Source of the DNA: Euglena gracilis
Taxonomy: Eukaryota > Euglenida > Euglenophyceae > Euglenales
Reading direction: 5' to 3'
NCBI GenBank assembly: GCA_039621445.1
Contig: CP154956.1
Location: 45,923,291 to 45,987,290, forward strand
DNA: 64,000 bases
Shown: piece after piece, positions 26,001 through 35,353 of the stretch
How positions within the stretch are numbered: the stretch's first letter is position 1
Layout of the letters: each line of letters begins with the position of its first letter
Program-made: the position numbers and the translations under genes
Notes under the pieces: generated by a model
Database searches by the model: none
Told to the model about the DNA's origin: nothing
Seen by the model: only the letters and a program-made list of their open reading frames with translations

Positions 26001-29000
26001 GGGACCACAGCGCCAAGCACCTCTGGTCATCCATGCCCTTGGGCCCAGCATCGCCCAGCATCGCCCAGCATCGCCCAGCATCGCCCAGCATCGCCTTTGG
26101 AGCCCTTGAAGGTGTACCTATAATGCCTGCTGCTTTTGCCGCTCTCGCCCACTTTTGGCTACTTTTGGCTATCTTTGGTCTCTTTTTGACCACTTTGACT
26201 GCTTTTTGAACACTTTTGCCCAATTTTGACAGCTTCTTGACCACTTTTACTGCTTTTTGCCCGCTTTTGCCTATTTCCTCCAACCACCTTTGCAGCTTTT
26301 TGATCACTTTTGCTGCTTTTTGACCACTTTTGCCTGCTTGTTGACCACTTTTGACCACTTTTGTTGCTTTTTGACCACTTTTGCCCACGTTTGCCGCTTT
26401 TCGCCCACCTTTGGCCACTGTGGCTACTTTTTGATCATTTTTGCTGCTTTTTGCCCACTTTTGCCCACTCTTGCCTGCATTTTGACCATTTTTGACAACT
26501 TTTGCTGCTTTTTGACCACTTTTGCCCACGTTTGCTACTTTTTGCCCACTTTCGGCCATTGTTGCTGCTTTTTTGATCACTTTTGGTCCTTTTTGACCAC
26601 TTTTGCTGCTGTTTGACCACTTTTGCCCACATTTGCCTGCTTTTTGACCACTTTTTGACCACTTTTGCTGCTTTTTGCCAGCACAGGATGTGGTGTGCAG
26701 GCCTGTGAGATGGCAACATCGAGTGCAAGTTGCAAGCCTCTTGCTGGTCAGACAAACAGAGACCAAAACAGTTGTTGTGCTGGAGGGTGGAGGGTGGCAC
26801 CCCTGCAATTGTAACGGGGTGTCGACCAAACACCCCGCCTAGACCAGGCTGGATTTGCGGCGAGTGTAAGTGTTCAGAGGTTATACCAGCAACGACCAAG
26901 GAAGGACAGCAAAATGGCGTTGTCCAGCATCTGCACCTTGTCCACCATCTGCATCTTGTCCACCATCTGCACCTTGTACAGCATCGGCATCTTATCAGTA
27001 TCTGCAACGTTTGTCCAGTGTCTGCTTGTCCAGTATCTGCTTCTTGTCCAGCATCTGCATCTTGTCCAGCATCTGCATGTTGTCCAGTATTTGCATCTTG
27101 TCCGGCATCTGCACCTTGTACAGCATCGGCACCTTGTCCAGCATCGGCATCTTATCAGTATCTGCATCTTGTCCACCATCTGCATGCTGTCCAGTATCTG
27201 CATCCACTTCATCTTGTCCAGCATCGGCATCTTGTCTAATATCTACATCTTGTCCAACGCCTGCATCTTGTCCAGCATCTGCACCTTGTCCAGAGTCTGT
27301 CCAGTATTCATCCATTGGCTCCCAACCTAGCCAAAATAACCACAAAAACCCAAAAATGACCACAAAAACCCAAAATTGACCACAAAAAGCAACCAAAAAG
27401 CAACCAAAATGACCCAAAATGGCTTCAAATAACCCAAAAAAAAAATGCCCAAAAACACCAAAAGATTGTGAAAATGACCCAAAATCACCACAAAGGCGCA
27501 AAATGTCCAAAAATGCCATATAATGTGCTCATATTGACCCAAATTAGCCCAATATTTGCCAACCCAGTGGCAAATAACCCCCAAATTAGCAAAAATTGAT
27601 CCATAATGGCCAAAATGGGTGTAAGACTGGAGAATTGTGGGGAAATTATCCCAAAAATGAGTTTAATTCTTCAAAAAGTACAAAAAAAATGCCAGCATCA
27701 CCCAGCATCGCCCAGCATCGCCCAGCATCGCCCAGCATCGGAACCCCACCTCTGGTCTCCAAAATTCCAGCATCGCCCAGCATCGCCCAGCATCGCCCAG
27801 CATCGCCCAGCATCATCAGAGGTGCTTGCACAGCGCCTTCGCCCCTTCGGCGCCGAGGTCGCCCCTGGGCCCCCTAAAACCTTGGCCCAAAACACTGTTC
27901 TTGGTCTGAAACTGTGGTTGGGCGAAGATTTAAGACTTTTTATGTCACGAAATCGGCCCAAACAAAGTTTCAAAATTCTAATTAGCGTGGCTGTTGCGCC
28001 GAGCGGACACCTCAGCAGGCAAACCTTCATGGACAGATCGCAGAGCCTTAAAAAAACAACAACAAAACAACAAAACGGGCCAAAAGTCACCTGGCCTGTG
28101 TAGCACCATCTGGGGAACACAGTCAAGGCTTCAAAAACGAGGGAGGCACAACGGGGTGTTGGCCCTTTTTTGGGGAAATTCACATGCCCCGGCGTTCAAA
28201 CCCGGGGTTTTGAGCCGTTTTTAAAATGGCACAGGCTTAAAAAAAACCAAAAGGGCCTGTTTCCTGGGTCCCAACAACCGAAAATGATGCACGTGCCACC
28301 GTGGAGGGTCCCCGTGGAACCTGAGGGCCAAAAGGGTGGTTTCACCGCCGGGTTTCAAAAAGAATGCAACGTTGCGCTTAAGCGCAATAAAAAAAATAAA
28401 GACCTTAAGTACGAGTTGGGCCGCCTAAGAGTGTTATTACCCCCTGATTGAAGGATGATTCGCTTTGTTTAATGGGATCCCTGCCCCAAAAAATTAGCGT
28501 TGATATTGTCCTGGTTCATGTCCTTTTGGAAAGAACTCAGGAACAAACATTCACTAAGCACAGCCCCACAAGGGGGATAAAAACCAAACAAAAAATTCAT
28601 TCAAACAGGGGGAGAAATAGGCAAAATGAAGGTGTGCTCCTGATTACAAGAGCCAATTGTGCTACGCTTGTGAACTTTGTTGCTCTTGTGATTCTGAAAC
28701 CTGAAAATATATCAAACTTCACCTTCATTGCCTTTGTGTCTTGCAAAATTTTCAAGGCATTGGCTGGCACTTTCATTCCGGTTATTCCGGTTTATTCCGG
28801 TTTACTCCGGTTTTCGCTATTCCGGTTTATTCCAGTTTATTCCGGACCGGAATATCTCCCTGCCCCTGCTTATAGACGGGTGTTAGTTAGGCCTAAAGTT
28901 AGGCCAAACTCCTAACCCCAACCCTATTCCATCAATAACGCAAAAAAAAATTGGACTCCCCTGATCCAACTGCACGCCCCCCCGGGGGGGGGGGGGGGGC

Positions 29001-29052
29001 ATATAGTTGGGACCTGGGACATATAATATGCAGAATATATATGTGTGTGTGC

Positions 29053-29088
<36 letters not shown>

Positions 29089-30913
29089 TATATGTATATA
29101 TGTATATATATATATATGTATATATGTATATATGTATATATGTATATATATGTATATATATGGCAGCAAGATTTTAATTGCCCCCCTGTGGGGGGCCAAG
29201 TAAAATATCCAGGGGTCCAAAAAATTGCATTATTGACGGAGAGCAGTGGGAAGGACGACACCAGTGGTCATCAGAACTCAGAGAGCTGCCAAAAGGATGA
29301 GCACACTTCAAACCAGATGACAATTTCAACAAGCTATTTCCTCAAGCTACTTCCTACTGCCAGGCTTCTTTCTGAACCTTGGACAATCTGCATTGACAAC
29401 CAGGAAAGAACAAGAACTTTGATCAAACCTGTGATTGATAAGATGTATGAGTATCCCAAATAGGAATGCTCAGAACTGTTGAAAACGTTGGCGGTATTTT
29501 GAATGCAAAAATAATCTCTCCACAAAATATCGACACTTACTACAGTGGAATGCTCAGAGAATGAATGTGAGCCGACAAACATTGACGCAGCTGGGACCGA
29601 CCACCTGTGCAGGAATCGTCGTCGGTGAGGCCCTGCAGCACTTCCAGCACCCGCTTGACGCACTCCAGGTCGTGCTGGAACTCCACCAACGTCTCCAGCA
29701 GCAGCACCAGCCCGTCGGGTCATCGGGGGGCCACACCAATGGACAGAAATGCCGAGGCCACCCAAAATACCACCCAAATTTTCGGATTTTGATAAAATTT
29801 GTCTAAATGGCATTTTGACAGTAGTACGGTGGCAGGGGGATCAGACCATTGCTTACCTGGAGGGGGAGTCGCTTTCCAGTTTCAAACCAGTCAGTCATTT
29901 TCTACCCTCCCCGCAAGGGGGGGGGGTGACTCTGGCCAATCGGACAAAAATGGTTCAAAAACAACAATGAATTTTGGCCGAAAATCCAAAAAAAACATTC
30001 CCAGCGTCTTTCGGCCGCTTTCGGCCAGTCCTGTCCAGGGGGGGGGGGAGCAAAAAAAAACCACCCCTGGGTGGTGAGGACCACTGGTATGAAAAGGGCT
30101 CAGAAACGTTGGCACCCAAATCAGTGAGAATTACTCACCTCGATGCCCACTGGGTGGGCCTGTGCGCACCTGAACTTCCTGTCACCGACCTGCATTGGGA
30201 CTTCAAATTCTCATCCGCGGAATTCCAACCCAGGCTGGTCCACAGCCGGGCGGCGCACCCCCCGGCCGCCCCCCACCTGCTGCAGGTCCTTTCCGGTGAC
30301 CTCCGCCAGCTGGCCGAGGGCATCCCGCTTGTCGGCGATGGTGGTGGTGGTGCGCAGCCGCTGCAACAGCAAGGGCACCACCGACGACTCTGGGCCAGGC
30401 CCAGCCTGTCGGGACGCTCCAATGCAGGGGGGGGGGGGCTGTCGGAGCACCAAAACTTGGGGACTAGTTCGGCTACATACGTTCCTTGCGTTCTGCACGC
30501 TCGGCACAGGGCTTTTTGAAGACTGGGGAGGGGGGCACTCCCCCAGGGGGTACCCCAGTGTCCCCTGGGGGGGGGGACCAGGGGGCCCACTTATTGGGGT
30601 CAATTTTAGGTAAAACTTTCTGATTCTTATTTGCAATTGACTTTCGGCATTTGCGCCAAAAATAGAGGATACTCCCTCCTCCGGAGGGACCCACTCAGCC
30701 CGACCCACCCCCCAAAGGAAGTTCAGGTGAAACCCCCCCCCCCCCCCAGCCTGGGGGCCAACCTCAACTCTGGTTCAGCACAAAGGTACCTAAGGTGAGC
30801 GGGCGAGGACTCCAGAATTGTCCAACCCTGTATGCCTCTCTGCTTGCGACATCTTCCACGTGTGTTGGCTAGGTCTGCTCTGCGGGCTTTGCGCCAAAGA
30901 GGTTCCAATTCAT
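15811..30913 (-). CDS. USO1: p115/USO1 general vesicular transport factor, about 23 exons
   Basis: A long-rod tethering factor that docks ER-derived vesicles at the Golgi, acting with Rab1 and SNAREs. Exons run from 30913 down to 15811 and give about 840 residues, against about 960 in mammals. The N-terminal two thirds carry the armadillo-like head: LRTTTTIADKRDALGQL, KDDFYVRFPTVQLLTKLL, SVRNEGLLLLK, QKIVSFTNAF, LLTWLADCP and ALCAMVLGLACVCYPADP all align in order with known p115 head segments. PSPDGQPALYDEPY matches the end of the head. The C-terminal exons are heptad-rich coiled coil (FLQAENERLTKL, ARELAELRKTVDQTQ, ELLILIGQMDEQL). No clear acidic tail is seen. Most junctions are GT-AG in matching phase. 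Several are GC-AG, and a few have no GT-AG solution that keeps the conserved protein. There is a 5.0 kb intron filled by an inverted-repeat element. Identity is secure; the exact ends of exons 1, 3, 10, 13, 17 and 18 are not. Confidence 0.9.
16699..16824 (-). CDS. USO1: p115 exon 22
   Basis: Forty-two codons, ARELAELRKTVDQTQQQLEE onward to ITGLTQQ. Acceptor GGGTCGCAG|, donor CAG|GTGTGA. Confidence 0.85.
17358..17481 (-). CDS. USO1: p115 exon 21
   Basis: TAEERTRRNSESLVEAKAQ then YQQQLDALTATARKQDETI, coiled coil. Acceptor CCAACCAG| preceded by a C run, donor CAG|GTGGCC, phase 2 to 0. Confidence 0.85.
18097..18161 (-). CDS. USO1: p115 exon 20
   Basis: EEKVAFLQAENERLTKLTSD, a clear heptad pattern. 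Acceptor TTCCGCACCAG|, donor CCCG|GTCTTG, phase 2. Confidence 0.85.
18400..18516 (-). CDS. USO1: p115 exon 19
   Basis: Thirty-nine codons, KSSAPEALLQLADGP then LGDDQLQRTIASYQQLVKSQ, the start of the coiled-coil tail. Acceptor TTCGTAAG|, donor CAG|GTCCCG. Confidence 0.82.
18545..18588. repeat. (GGCT)n microsatellite
   Basis: About ten tandem GGCT units in the short p115 intron between exons 18 and 19. Confidence 0.9.
18626..18739 (-). CDS. USO1: p115 exon 18 (both edges approximate)
   Basis: PSPDGQPALYDEPYAAHLRQ and WYAAVDGFVQRQISSPAQ match the PSPEYMIFDHEF and VKELEGVI segments that end the head. CGCCAG|CCC is the only AG acceptor in frame. No GT donor leaves in phase 0. Confidence 0.8.
18906..18954 (-). 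CDS. USO1: p115 exon 17 (3' edge uncertain)
   Basis: FTHKWRQLCSTDEFRP after CCCCACAG|. The sequence CGAATTCCGCC near its 3' end is repeated at the start of exon 18, so the junction is ambiguous; GC (CCAG|GCTGAA) or GA (ACG|GACGAA) donors are candidates. Confidence 0.7.
19351..19451 (-). CDS. USO1: p115 exon 16
   Basis: Strong acceptor TTTTTTCCTGTCTCAG|. LACVCYPADPRAGTRFKK is followed by LFDHLVRKLGFDQ. Donor CAA|GTTGTG, phase 0. Confidence 0.88.
19561..19728 (-). CDS. USO1: p115 exon 15
   Basis: Acceptor CGCCGACAG|, phase 1. FATVACLRVLLTWLADCP and VHVQALCAMVLG match the conserved LLCTWLSNCP and GLCALLLG motifs. Donor CTGG|GTGTGC, phase 1. Confidence 0.92.
19969..20018 (-). CDS. USO1: p115 exon 14
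   Basis: YSVTILVSHNLLRLQV, phase 2 to 1, between GTCTCAAG| and GTTG|GTAGCG. It lies just after a (GT)n tract in the sense strand and fills the expected gap before LLTWLADCP. Confidence 0.65.
20036..20068. repeat. short (CA)n tract
   Basis: Lies immediately upstream, in the sense of the gene, of p115 exon 14. Confidence 0.9.
20176..20208 (-). CDS. USO1: p115 exon 13
   Basis: GNEEAKQALLR after TGCGTTGCAG|, matching ENATQKEQLLR. The 3' junction is AG|GGCACC or AGG|GCACC; the shared G makes it either a GG donor with an AG acceptor or a GC donor with a GG acceptor. Confidence 0.78.
20328..20414 (-). CDS. USO1: p115 exon 12
   Basis: Twenty-nine codons, LLASELLSFSASRQSSSYF onward to AMALE, matching the FS.DSLSNW.AAVALAHAL segment. 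Acceptor CCCCCAG|, donor GAG|GTCTTT. Confidence 0.85.
21652..21812 (-). CDS. USO1: p115 exon 11
   Basis: Acceptor GGCATCGCAG|, phase 1. ALVGLVQYLLQRDSEEHHFY and AIEVLRQVLATTEAQ match the repeat with the RCAVLYCFQ helix. Donor CAG|GTGTCC, phase 0. Confidence 0.88.
22298..22394 (-). CDS. USO1: p115 exon 10 (3' edge uncertain)
   Basis: Acceptor TTCCACTGCAG|. GLKALALLMADDRQCQAGL aligns with the repeat before the FASV motif. Phase 1 is needed at the end. TCCG|GTGCCG (22298) or the GC donor CAGG|GCCCCG (22310) both satisfy it. Confidence 0.75.
22604..22657 (-). CDS. USO1: p115 exon 9
   Basis: Eighteen codons, GVLGVAFNPALTTKAQVQ, between ATCTCGCAG| and CAG|GTACGC. Phase 0 to 0. Confidence 0.8.
22756..22809 (-). 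CDS. USO1: p115 exon 8
   Basis: Eighteen codons, ESELKATKREICDSHLLQ, after ATCCCCAG|. The donor is CAG|GCATGC, a GC splice site; phase 0 agrees on both sides. Confidence 0.78.
23048..23180 (-). CDS. USO1: p115 exon 7
   Basis: Acceptor GATGCGCAG|, phase 2. FCRQLGPLLKFPADGG is followed by a hydrophobic helix, ALAVLQIVLLLLQGSAAK. Donor AAG|GTCTGG, phase 0. Confidence 0.88.
23395..23579 (-). CDS. USO1: p115 exon 6
   Basis: Acceptor CTCCGCCAG|. ALVAHDAEMQKIVSFTNAF is followed by SIVVEDSLAVIAHLVRNDV, strongly conserved p115 head. Donor GG|GTCTGT, phase 2. Confidence 0.92.
24216..24251 (-). CDS. USO1: p115 exon 5
   Basis: ESVRNEGLLLLK, the conserved REVIRNE/LLLL segment. The donor is AAG|GTTGAG. 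The 112-base intron before it ends GTCCCTGG|GAG, or one codon later at GGGAG|AGC. Confidence 0.85.
24364..24572 (-). CDS. USO1: p115 exon 4
   Basis: Acceptor CCCGCAG|, phase 1 as required. It contains LDLLVQDGLRGPVILLELLQ and KDDFYVRFPTVQLL, the best-conserved stretch of the gene. Homology ends at LDDPR (24364). No GT donor here joins exon 5 in frame; GG or CC donors are the alternatives. Confidence 0.9.
25082..25190. repeat. TTATTCCGGG minisatellite (left arm)
   Basis: Ten- to eleven-base units with GGTTTATTCC variants. Its inverted partner is at 28776-28845. Confidence 0.9.
26039..26097. repeat. CCCAGCATCG minisatellite, block 1
   Basis: About five exact 10-base units. A second block of the same unit is at 27694-27812. 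Confidence 0.95.
26140..26690. repeat. TTTTTGACCACTTTTGC degenerate tandem array
   Basis: About 550 bases of short CTTTTTGACCACTTTTG-like units. The minus strand is open through it and reads as Lys/Gly/Ser/Gln repeats (SGQKAAKVVK). Confidence 0.9.
26915..27305. repeat. TTGTCCAGCATCTGCATC tandem array, 18-base period
   Basis: Period divisible by three, so several frames stay open on both strands. The resulting peptides (LDKMQM or LSSICI) are not credible proteins. Confidence 0.9.
27694..27812. repeat. CCCAGCATCG minisatellite, block 2
   Basis: Two runs of the 10-base unit separated by a short spacer. Confidence 0.95.
28776..28845. repeat. TTATTCCGG minisatellite (right arm)
   Basis: Same unit on the opposite arm of the 24850-29015 element; shorter and more degenerate. 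Confidence 0.85.
29041..29161. repeat. (GT)n followed by (TA)n
   Basis: Compound tract immediately outside the right arm of the inverted-repeat element that ends at 29015. Confidence 0.9.
29605..29713 (-). CDS. USO1: p115 exon 3 (5' edge uncertain)
   Basis: GLVLLLETLVEFQHDLECVK and then RVLEVLQGLTDDD match the second head helices. An in-frame stop at 29720-29722 and the absence of AG between 29714 and about 29802 mean the intron must end at a non-AG site (GATGACCCGAC|GGG is one reading). The donor is ACAG|GTGGTC, phase 1. Confidence 0.8.
30277..30405 (-). CDS. USO1: p115 exon 2
   Basis: Acceptor GTCCCGACAG|. Forty-three codons with VVPLLLQRLRTTTTIADKRD, aligning with the first head repeat. 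The apparent donor is CAG|GTGGGG, but the next exon lacks an AG acceptor, so the exon may extend a few bases to include VG. Confidence 0.85.
30884..30913 (-). CDS. USO1: p115 exon 1 (start)
   Basis: ATG at 30911-30913 gives MNWNLFGAKP, like the short N terminus before the first repeat in p115 proteins. The reading frame meets TAG at 30869. A phase-0 exit to exon 2 requires a GC donor, CCC|GCAGAG, which is a weak site. Confidence 0.6.
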
Positions 30914-31382
30914 CTTGGCTTGCGCTTCACGTCTCCTGGCATGCCGACATGGGGCAGGAGGCTGGGATAGGAATGGGAGCAGCACAAGGTACACACCAAG
31001 CGTAACGCACAAATCCGGCAGAAAGAGACGGCAGAGAAATAAGGTGTGCATTCAGAACACCGGGAACAAGGACTGTTAATCCCTTCTTTAAGATTCTTCA
31101 TCACCACTGCCAACAAGGACGAAACAGGGAAACGTCTTCGTTCTGGAAAGTGGCTTGGTTCTTGTCCACACTACGAGAAGCCCAGTGCAGAACATCAACT
31201 CAATCCTTTTACGCTGCTGGCTTTTGGAACGGCACCCGTCGCCAAAGGGGTTGTGGGGCTATCTGTGTGGCACCCCAGAGCCAGGGAGGGTGCTTCAGAG
31301 TTGTGCAGGAGTGGGGTTAGGATGGGTAAGAACGCGGTTTAAGGCACGGGATGAGAGGGTGGGGGCAGGGCTGTTAAGTGGT
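30914..31382. other. short intergenic spacer, p115 promoter side
   Basis: Only about 470 bases separate the RABL3-like stop codon from the p115 start codon, so the p115 promoter and 5' leader must lie here or overlap the upstream gene. No TATA or other motif can be assigned. Confidence 0.5.
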
Positions 31383-31460
31383 TCAAACTTTGCAAGTGAC
31401 TGAGAAGACGGTGTCCATCACCCGGTCAGTGAACAATTCGACTTTGTGTAGCCGATCCTC
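31383..31460 (-). CDS. RABL3: RABL3-like exon 10 (C terminus and stop)
   Basis: Acceptor TTTTTGGCAG| opens in phase 0 with [19 protein letters not shown] and stops at TGA (31383-31385). The helix aligns with the VKLSRFFDKVIE helix that closes the RABL3 GTPase fold. Confidence 0.75.
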   Translation of the reverse strand, partial: EDRLHKVELFTDRVMDTVFSVTCKV

Positions 31461-34400
31461 CTGCCAAAAAGCAGCGGGACAGTGGGGACACAAAAGGGTG
31501 CATGCACCACCACCGGCCGCAGTATGTGCACAAATTGTGCCCATCTCATCCTTCCATCCCCCCTCTTAACCATTCGGTATATATTCAGTAATTTGCTGTT
31601 TGCTTTAATAATAAAAAAACTCTGGTGATGCAGTATTGGATGACTTGTACAGAAAGCCAATTAACCTGCAGAGAAAACAAAACTGTACAGGAAATCCATG
31701 AGAACCCTTTTTCTGCAATTTTTCAACTGGCGTGAAACTTTCAAAAATGGTAGTGCCAAATTTCCAAGCGTTGTGTAACTATCTAATAAAAACAATTGCG
31801 AAAAGTCTGTTTATTTTGTTGATAAATCTGTCGGTTGTGCTTCCGACAATTTTCCTTCCACATCACACAGAAATATTGCTTGCATTCAAAAAATGGAAAG
31901 CATGAAATTTTTGAAGGACCCCAGGGGTGTGTGCTGGGTTGCGGCTAGAAATTTGTGGGACCAGAGATTTGGAATGGATGTCCCTCTCTGGGGATGGACC
32001 CCGGATGTACCTGAGGCCCTTGAATTAATTAATTAATTTTTTTAGACTTTGATTTTGAAAAGTTTCAAGGGTTCTTTTCTGATCAATACTTATTAATATT
32101 ATTATAAAATTATGATTTCATCAGGCCCCAGGGAGGAAGAATACAACTGACTTGAGGTGATTGACTTTTTGCAACCTGCCTATTTAATCGAACGTGGGTT
32201 TTGGTTCTGCGTTTTTAAAGTTTTTCAATCCATGCTTTTGAAATACATTCCTTGATGCATGTCCACTCCGAAATGCCTGTGGAAAAGCAATGGGACAGGT
32301 TTAGTTTTTTCACAAAATTGAGCTTCTTGTCTATGTGCATATCTGCATAGCCACGTGCGCTTGTTGGTTCATTTGTGTTTCTTTGTCCATGTATTCCCTC
32401 TTGCCTCGGCGGCGCACCTGAACAGAGTGGCAGGACACCTCCAGCACGGTGGCGTTCCACTCCTGCCGCAGGAAATGCCACCAGCGTGGGGCTGAGATAT
32501 GGTGCGTCCTTTTTCTGCTGGTGTGGATTTGCTGCTGGGTTTCCTCACTGTTCTTGGCTAGAAATGCGGGTTTGGCGTTGGCAATTGGGGTTTTTTCAAG
32601 ACCTGGGGGGAGTTCGGACCATACCCCAACCAAAAACCAAAGGATTTTCGCCAAAACCTTTTTTTTTAAAAAAAAAGGTGCCACTTGCATCCATTTCTGG
32701 CCGACCCCTCCCCCTGGCGCAAAAAAAATCAGCCAATCACTCCCCCCTCGGGTTAGGGATCCCTGGCCATTCACTACACAACACATTGGGCCAGAAACGG
32801 AGCGCAAGCCATAAAAGACAAGGACCTTGGTAGGTTGGACGCACCTTTCAGCAATTTGCTTTTCCGGACCCACCTACCCATCCCCCCACCAGGGGAGGCC
32901 CCCTTGCCCACACCCCCTGGGTAACCAACTTTAAAAAAAAATCTCCATAAATTCATCCTCACTGTTGGTCAGCCATTGTGCTAGCGCCGCATAATTGAGT
33001 CCACCAGTCTGGTACATTTCGGCACGACGCTGGGCTGAGGAAGTCTGGGGCCTTTGTGGGGTGGCCGTTCCCTGCCTTGTCCCCGTTCAGCGGCGTCCCA
33101 TCTGAGGGGACAGGGGCACGCAGTCAGTCCCGCCCACCTGTATGTCGGGAGCCTTGTTTGCCATAAACCGCCCCCCAAAAATAAGACCCCCCCCCTGGCC
33201 GATCTGAGAAAAAATCCATCATGAAATGGACCCCCCCATAAATAAGACTCCCCCTGTCGGCGCAAAGCGCCAGATTTTTGAAAAATGGAGGGGTAAATCT
33301 GCCATTTTGGGACAATTTTCACACAATTCAGCATATTTTCCCCTATTTGTCTGGCGCGAAGCACCGAATTTTTCGAATTTTGGTAATTTGGGGGGCATTT
33401 TTGGACATTTTGGGGTGTCGACAATTTTTTGAGCAAAAATCCATAAAATGGACCCCCCCCATGAATAAGACCCCCCTCGGGCTTTCCAGCAACCGACCCA
33501 TGAAACGGACCCGGGGCCTTATTTTGGGGGGGTTAAGAAAAGGGCCACGTGGGAACTGGACATTCTCTATAAAAAAAAGACCATTTCAGGTCGGGGGGGG
33601 GGGGTCACGTGGACAGCCACGGGCCACAATTCCTAAAAAGAATGTTCTTGACAGATCGAGCCCATCCGCTTACCGAACCCCGGGGGGTCAATTTCCACTT
33701 TCAAAAAACCAGTCAGCCCCTTCTCAAACAGGTTTAGGTGTGACTTGTGTCCAAAAGGGAGTTTGGTTATTTTATGGCATATCGGCTGCTTGCAAAATTG
33801 ACTTTGGCTACTTTTTGAGGAAAAAAAGACCAGATCCCTTATTTTTTCAGGAAAAGGGTTAGGTACGATTGCATGCAAAAGGGGTTTTGGTTATTGTTTC
33901 AGGTGTTCCTCTTAAAGAAAGAGGAACACCTTTTGTCTTTTCCCTTTTGTTTGCAAGTCACACCCACCCTAAACCAGATGAAATGACCAAAACTCCTTTT
34001 TGCATGCACCTGACTCTATTCCTCAAAATATAACCAAAATCCTTTTTCTGGAGCAGGTTGTACCTCACCCTGTGTCTCAAAAACAATCAAACTCCTGTTC
34101 TGGTGCACGTCGTTCCAAACCCAAAACCTCGAAAAATAATTAAACTTCCTTATCTTCTAAACTCTATTCTTTAACCAAACTCCTTTTTTGGAACAAATCA
34201 TATCTTTACCTCATAAAATAGCCGAATTCCCTTTTGCAAGTCGAACTCTATTCATCAAAAGAATAACCAAACTCCCTTTTGCCTGCAAGTTGTACTTAAA
34301 CCTATCAGTCAAACAACACCCAAACTTATTTTTCATGCAAATTTACCAAACTCTGTTCCTCAAATAGTGCCAAAATTTTTATTCCCTAAAACAAAAATAG

Positions 34401-35353
34401 TTTTTATACCCCTTTGATGGGAAATCCAAAAATTGTTTTTTCTTGGGTAATACAAATACCTAGTTGAGCTCGGTGGCCAGTTGTCCATCAATATCCCAAT
34501 GATGTTTAATACTCTGTGGCACCCACGCAACAGCAAAAGTGATGTAGCAACGATGCACTGCACGCTTGCAGTGGCAGGTCAGGTAGCGTGGATGACCGCT
34601 TTTTGTTGCCACCACGGCATGCAAGTGGGCAGGCGGGTGTTTTGCATGGGTTCAAATGGTTTCCTGGGTTATCCTGAGGGAGGCTTGCTGTCTGGACTCC
34701 CAAAGGAGGTCCTTGCTGCTGTGTGTTCTCTGGCCCAGCTTGCTAACCACTGCTTTGCTCCACCCATCACCCATTGTGAGTCCCCAATACTTGGCACGAG
34801 TCACTGGTAGCAGTCCTCCTGTCTCTCTACCCTCATCAATCACCAGTTGCAGAATTCTCCAAATGTCCACTGTATATGTTGCATGTGAATTTCCACTGCT
34901 TTTGTAACCAACTTCCAAAACCTCCATAATGTGCCGCAAAACTTCAAAAAGCAAGAAAAAGAGTGGATCTGCAATAACACCCCCCCCCCAACTGGAGGTG
35001 GCAGTTGTCACACACAAAAAAAATGGGTGGTGTAGGTACCGGGGTTTTTGTATGGTTTGATTGCACTTTGGGGGGATAGGTCCCGGGGGTTTCGTGCCAC
35101 TCCGACCACACAAAGAAAAAAAAACAGAAATCGGCCAAAATACGGGAGTGCCAGGGCCAAAAATGACAATTCGCTCGGATTTGTCGCAGTGGACTCCCTC
35201 TTGCTCAAGTTCTTGTAACGCCGGTGCCAAAGTTAAAACTTCCGAAAATGTGCACACCGGCCCAAAAAAAAAACTTAAATGCCAGATGGACCGCCTAAAT
35301 CAAGGGGCATAAATGGATATGGGTTGATGGTTGACACCTTTGTGAAACATATC

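Larger units (their letters stand above)
25960..27970. mobile_element. nested 2 kb inverted-repeat element
   Basis: Left end AACTGTGTTTGGGCC and right end GGCCCAAACAAAGTTT are inverted. The subterminal GGGGACC/GGTCGCCCCTGGG blocks also match the 180-base element at 61248-61427, which looks like a short deletion derivative. The interior is minisatellite DNA. Confidence 0.65.
24850..29015. mobile_element. 4.2 kb inverted-repeat element in p115 intron 3
   Basis: The left arm from 24850 (AGGTCCCAACTATATG) to about 25190 and the right arm from about 28770 to 29015 are diverged inverted copies. They share the G/C run, TTATTGATGGAA(C/T)AGGGT, GCAGGGGCAGGGAGATATT and a TTTATTCCGG minisatellite. No transposase is recognised inside. 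The element accounts for most of the 5 kb intron between exons 3 and 4. Confidence 0.75.

Noticed and set aside
26874-27379. Open frames on both strands with SSICIL or DKMQML repeats
   Set aside because: Created by an 18-base tandem repeat whose period is divisible by three.
26039-27812. CRISPR-like array from regularly spaced CCCAGCATCG and TTGTCCAGCATCTG repeats
   Set aside because: Repeats are contiguous without unique spacers, there are no cas genes, and the context is eukaryotic.
28951-29463. 170-codon plus-strand frame after the GT/TA tract
   Set aside because: Begins in a microsatellite; the remaining 70 codons lack splice or homology support.
32974-33103. Possible exon (CCCCTCAG| to CA|GTGAGG) between RABL3-like exons 8 and 9
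   Set aside because: Splice sites are good but the length breaks the phase between exons 8 and 9; left as unassigned.
34652-35257. 201-codon minus-strand frame ([18 protein letters not shown] and onward)
   Set aside because: Protein-like in part but without splice context, family or phase match; not called as a gene.
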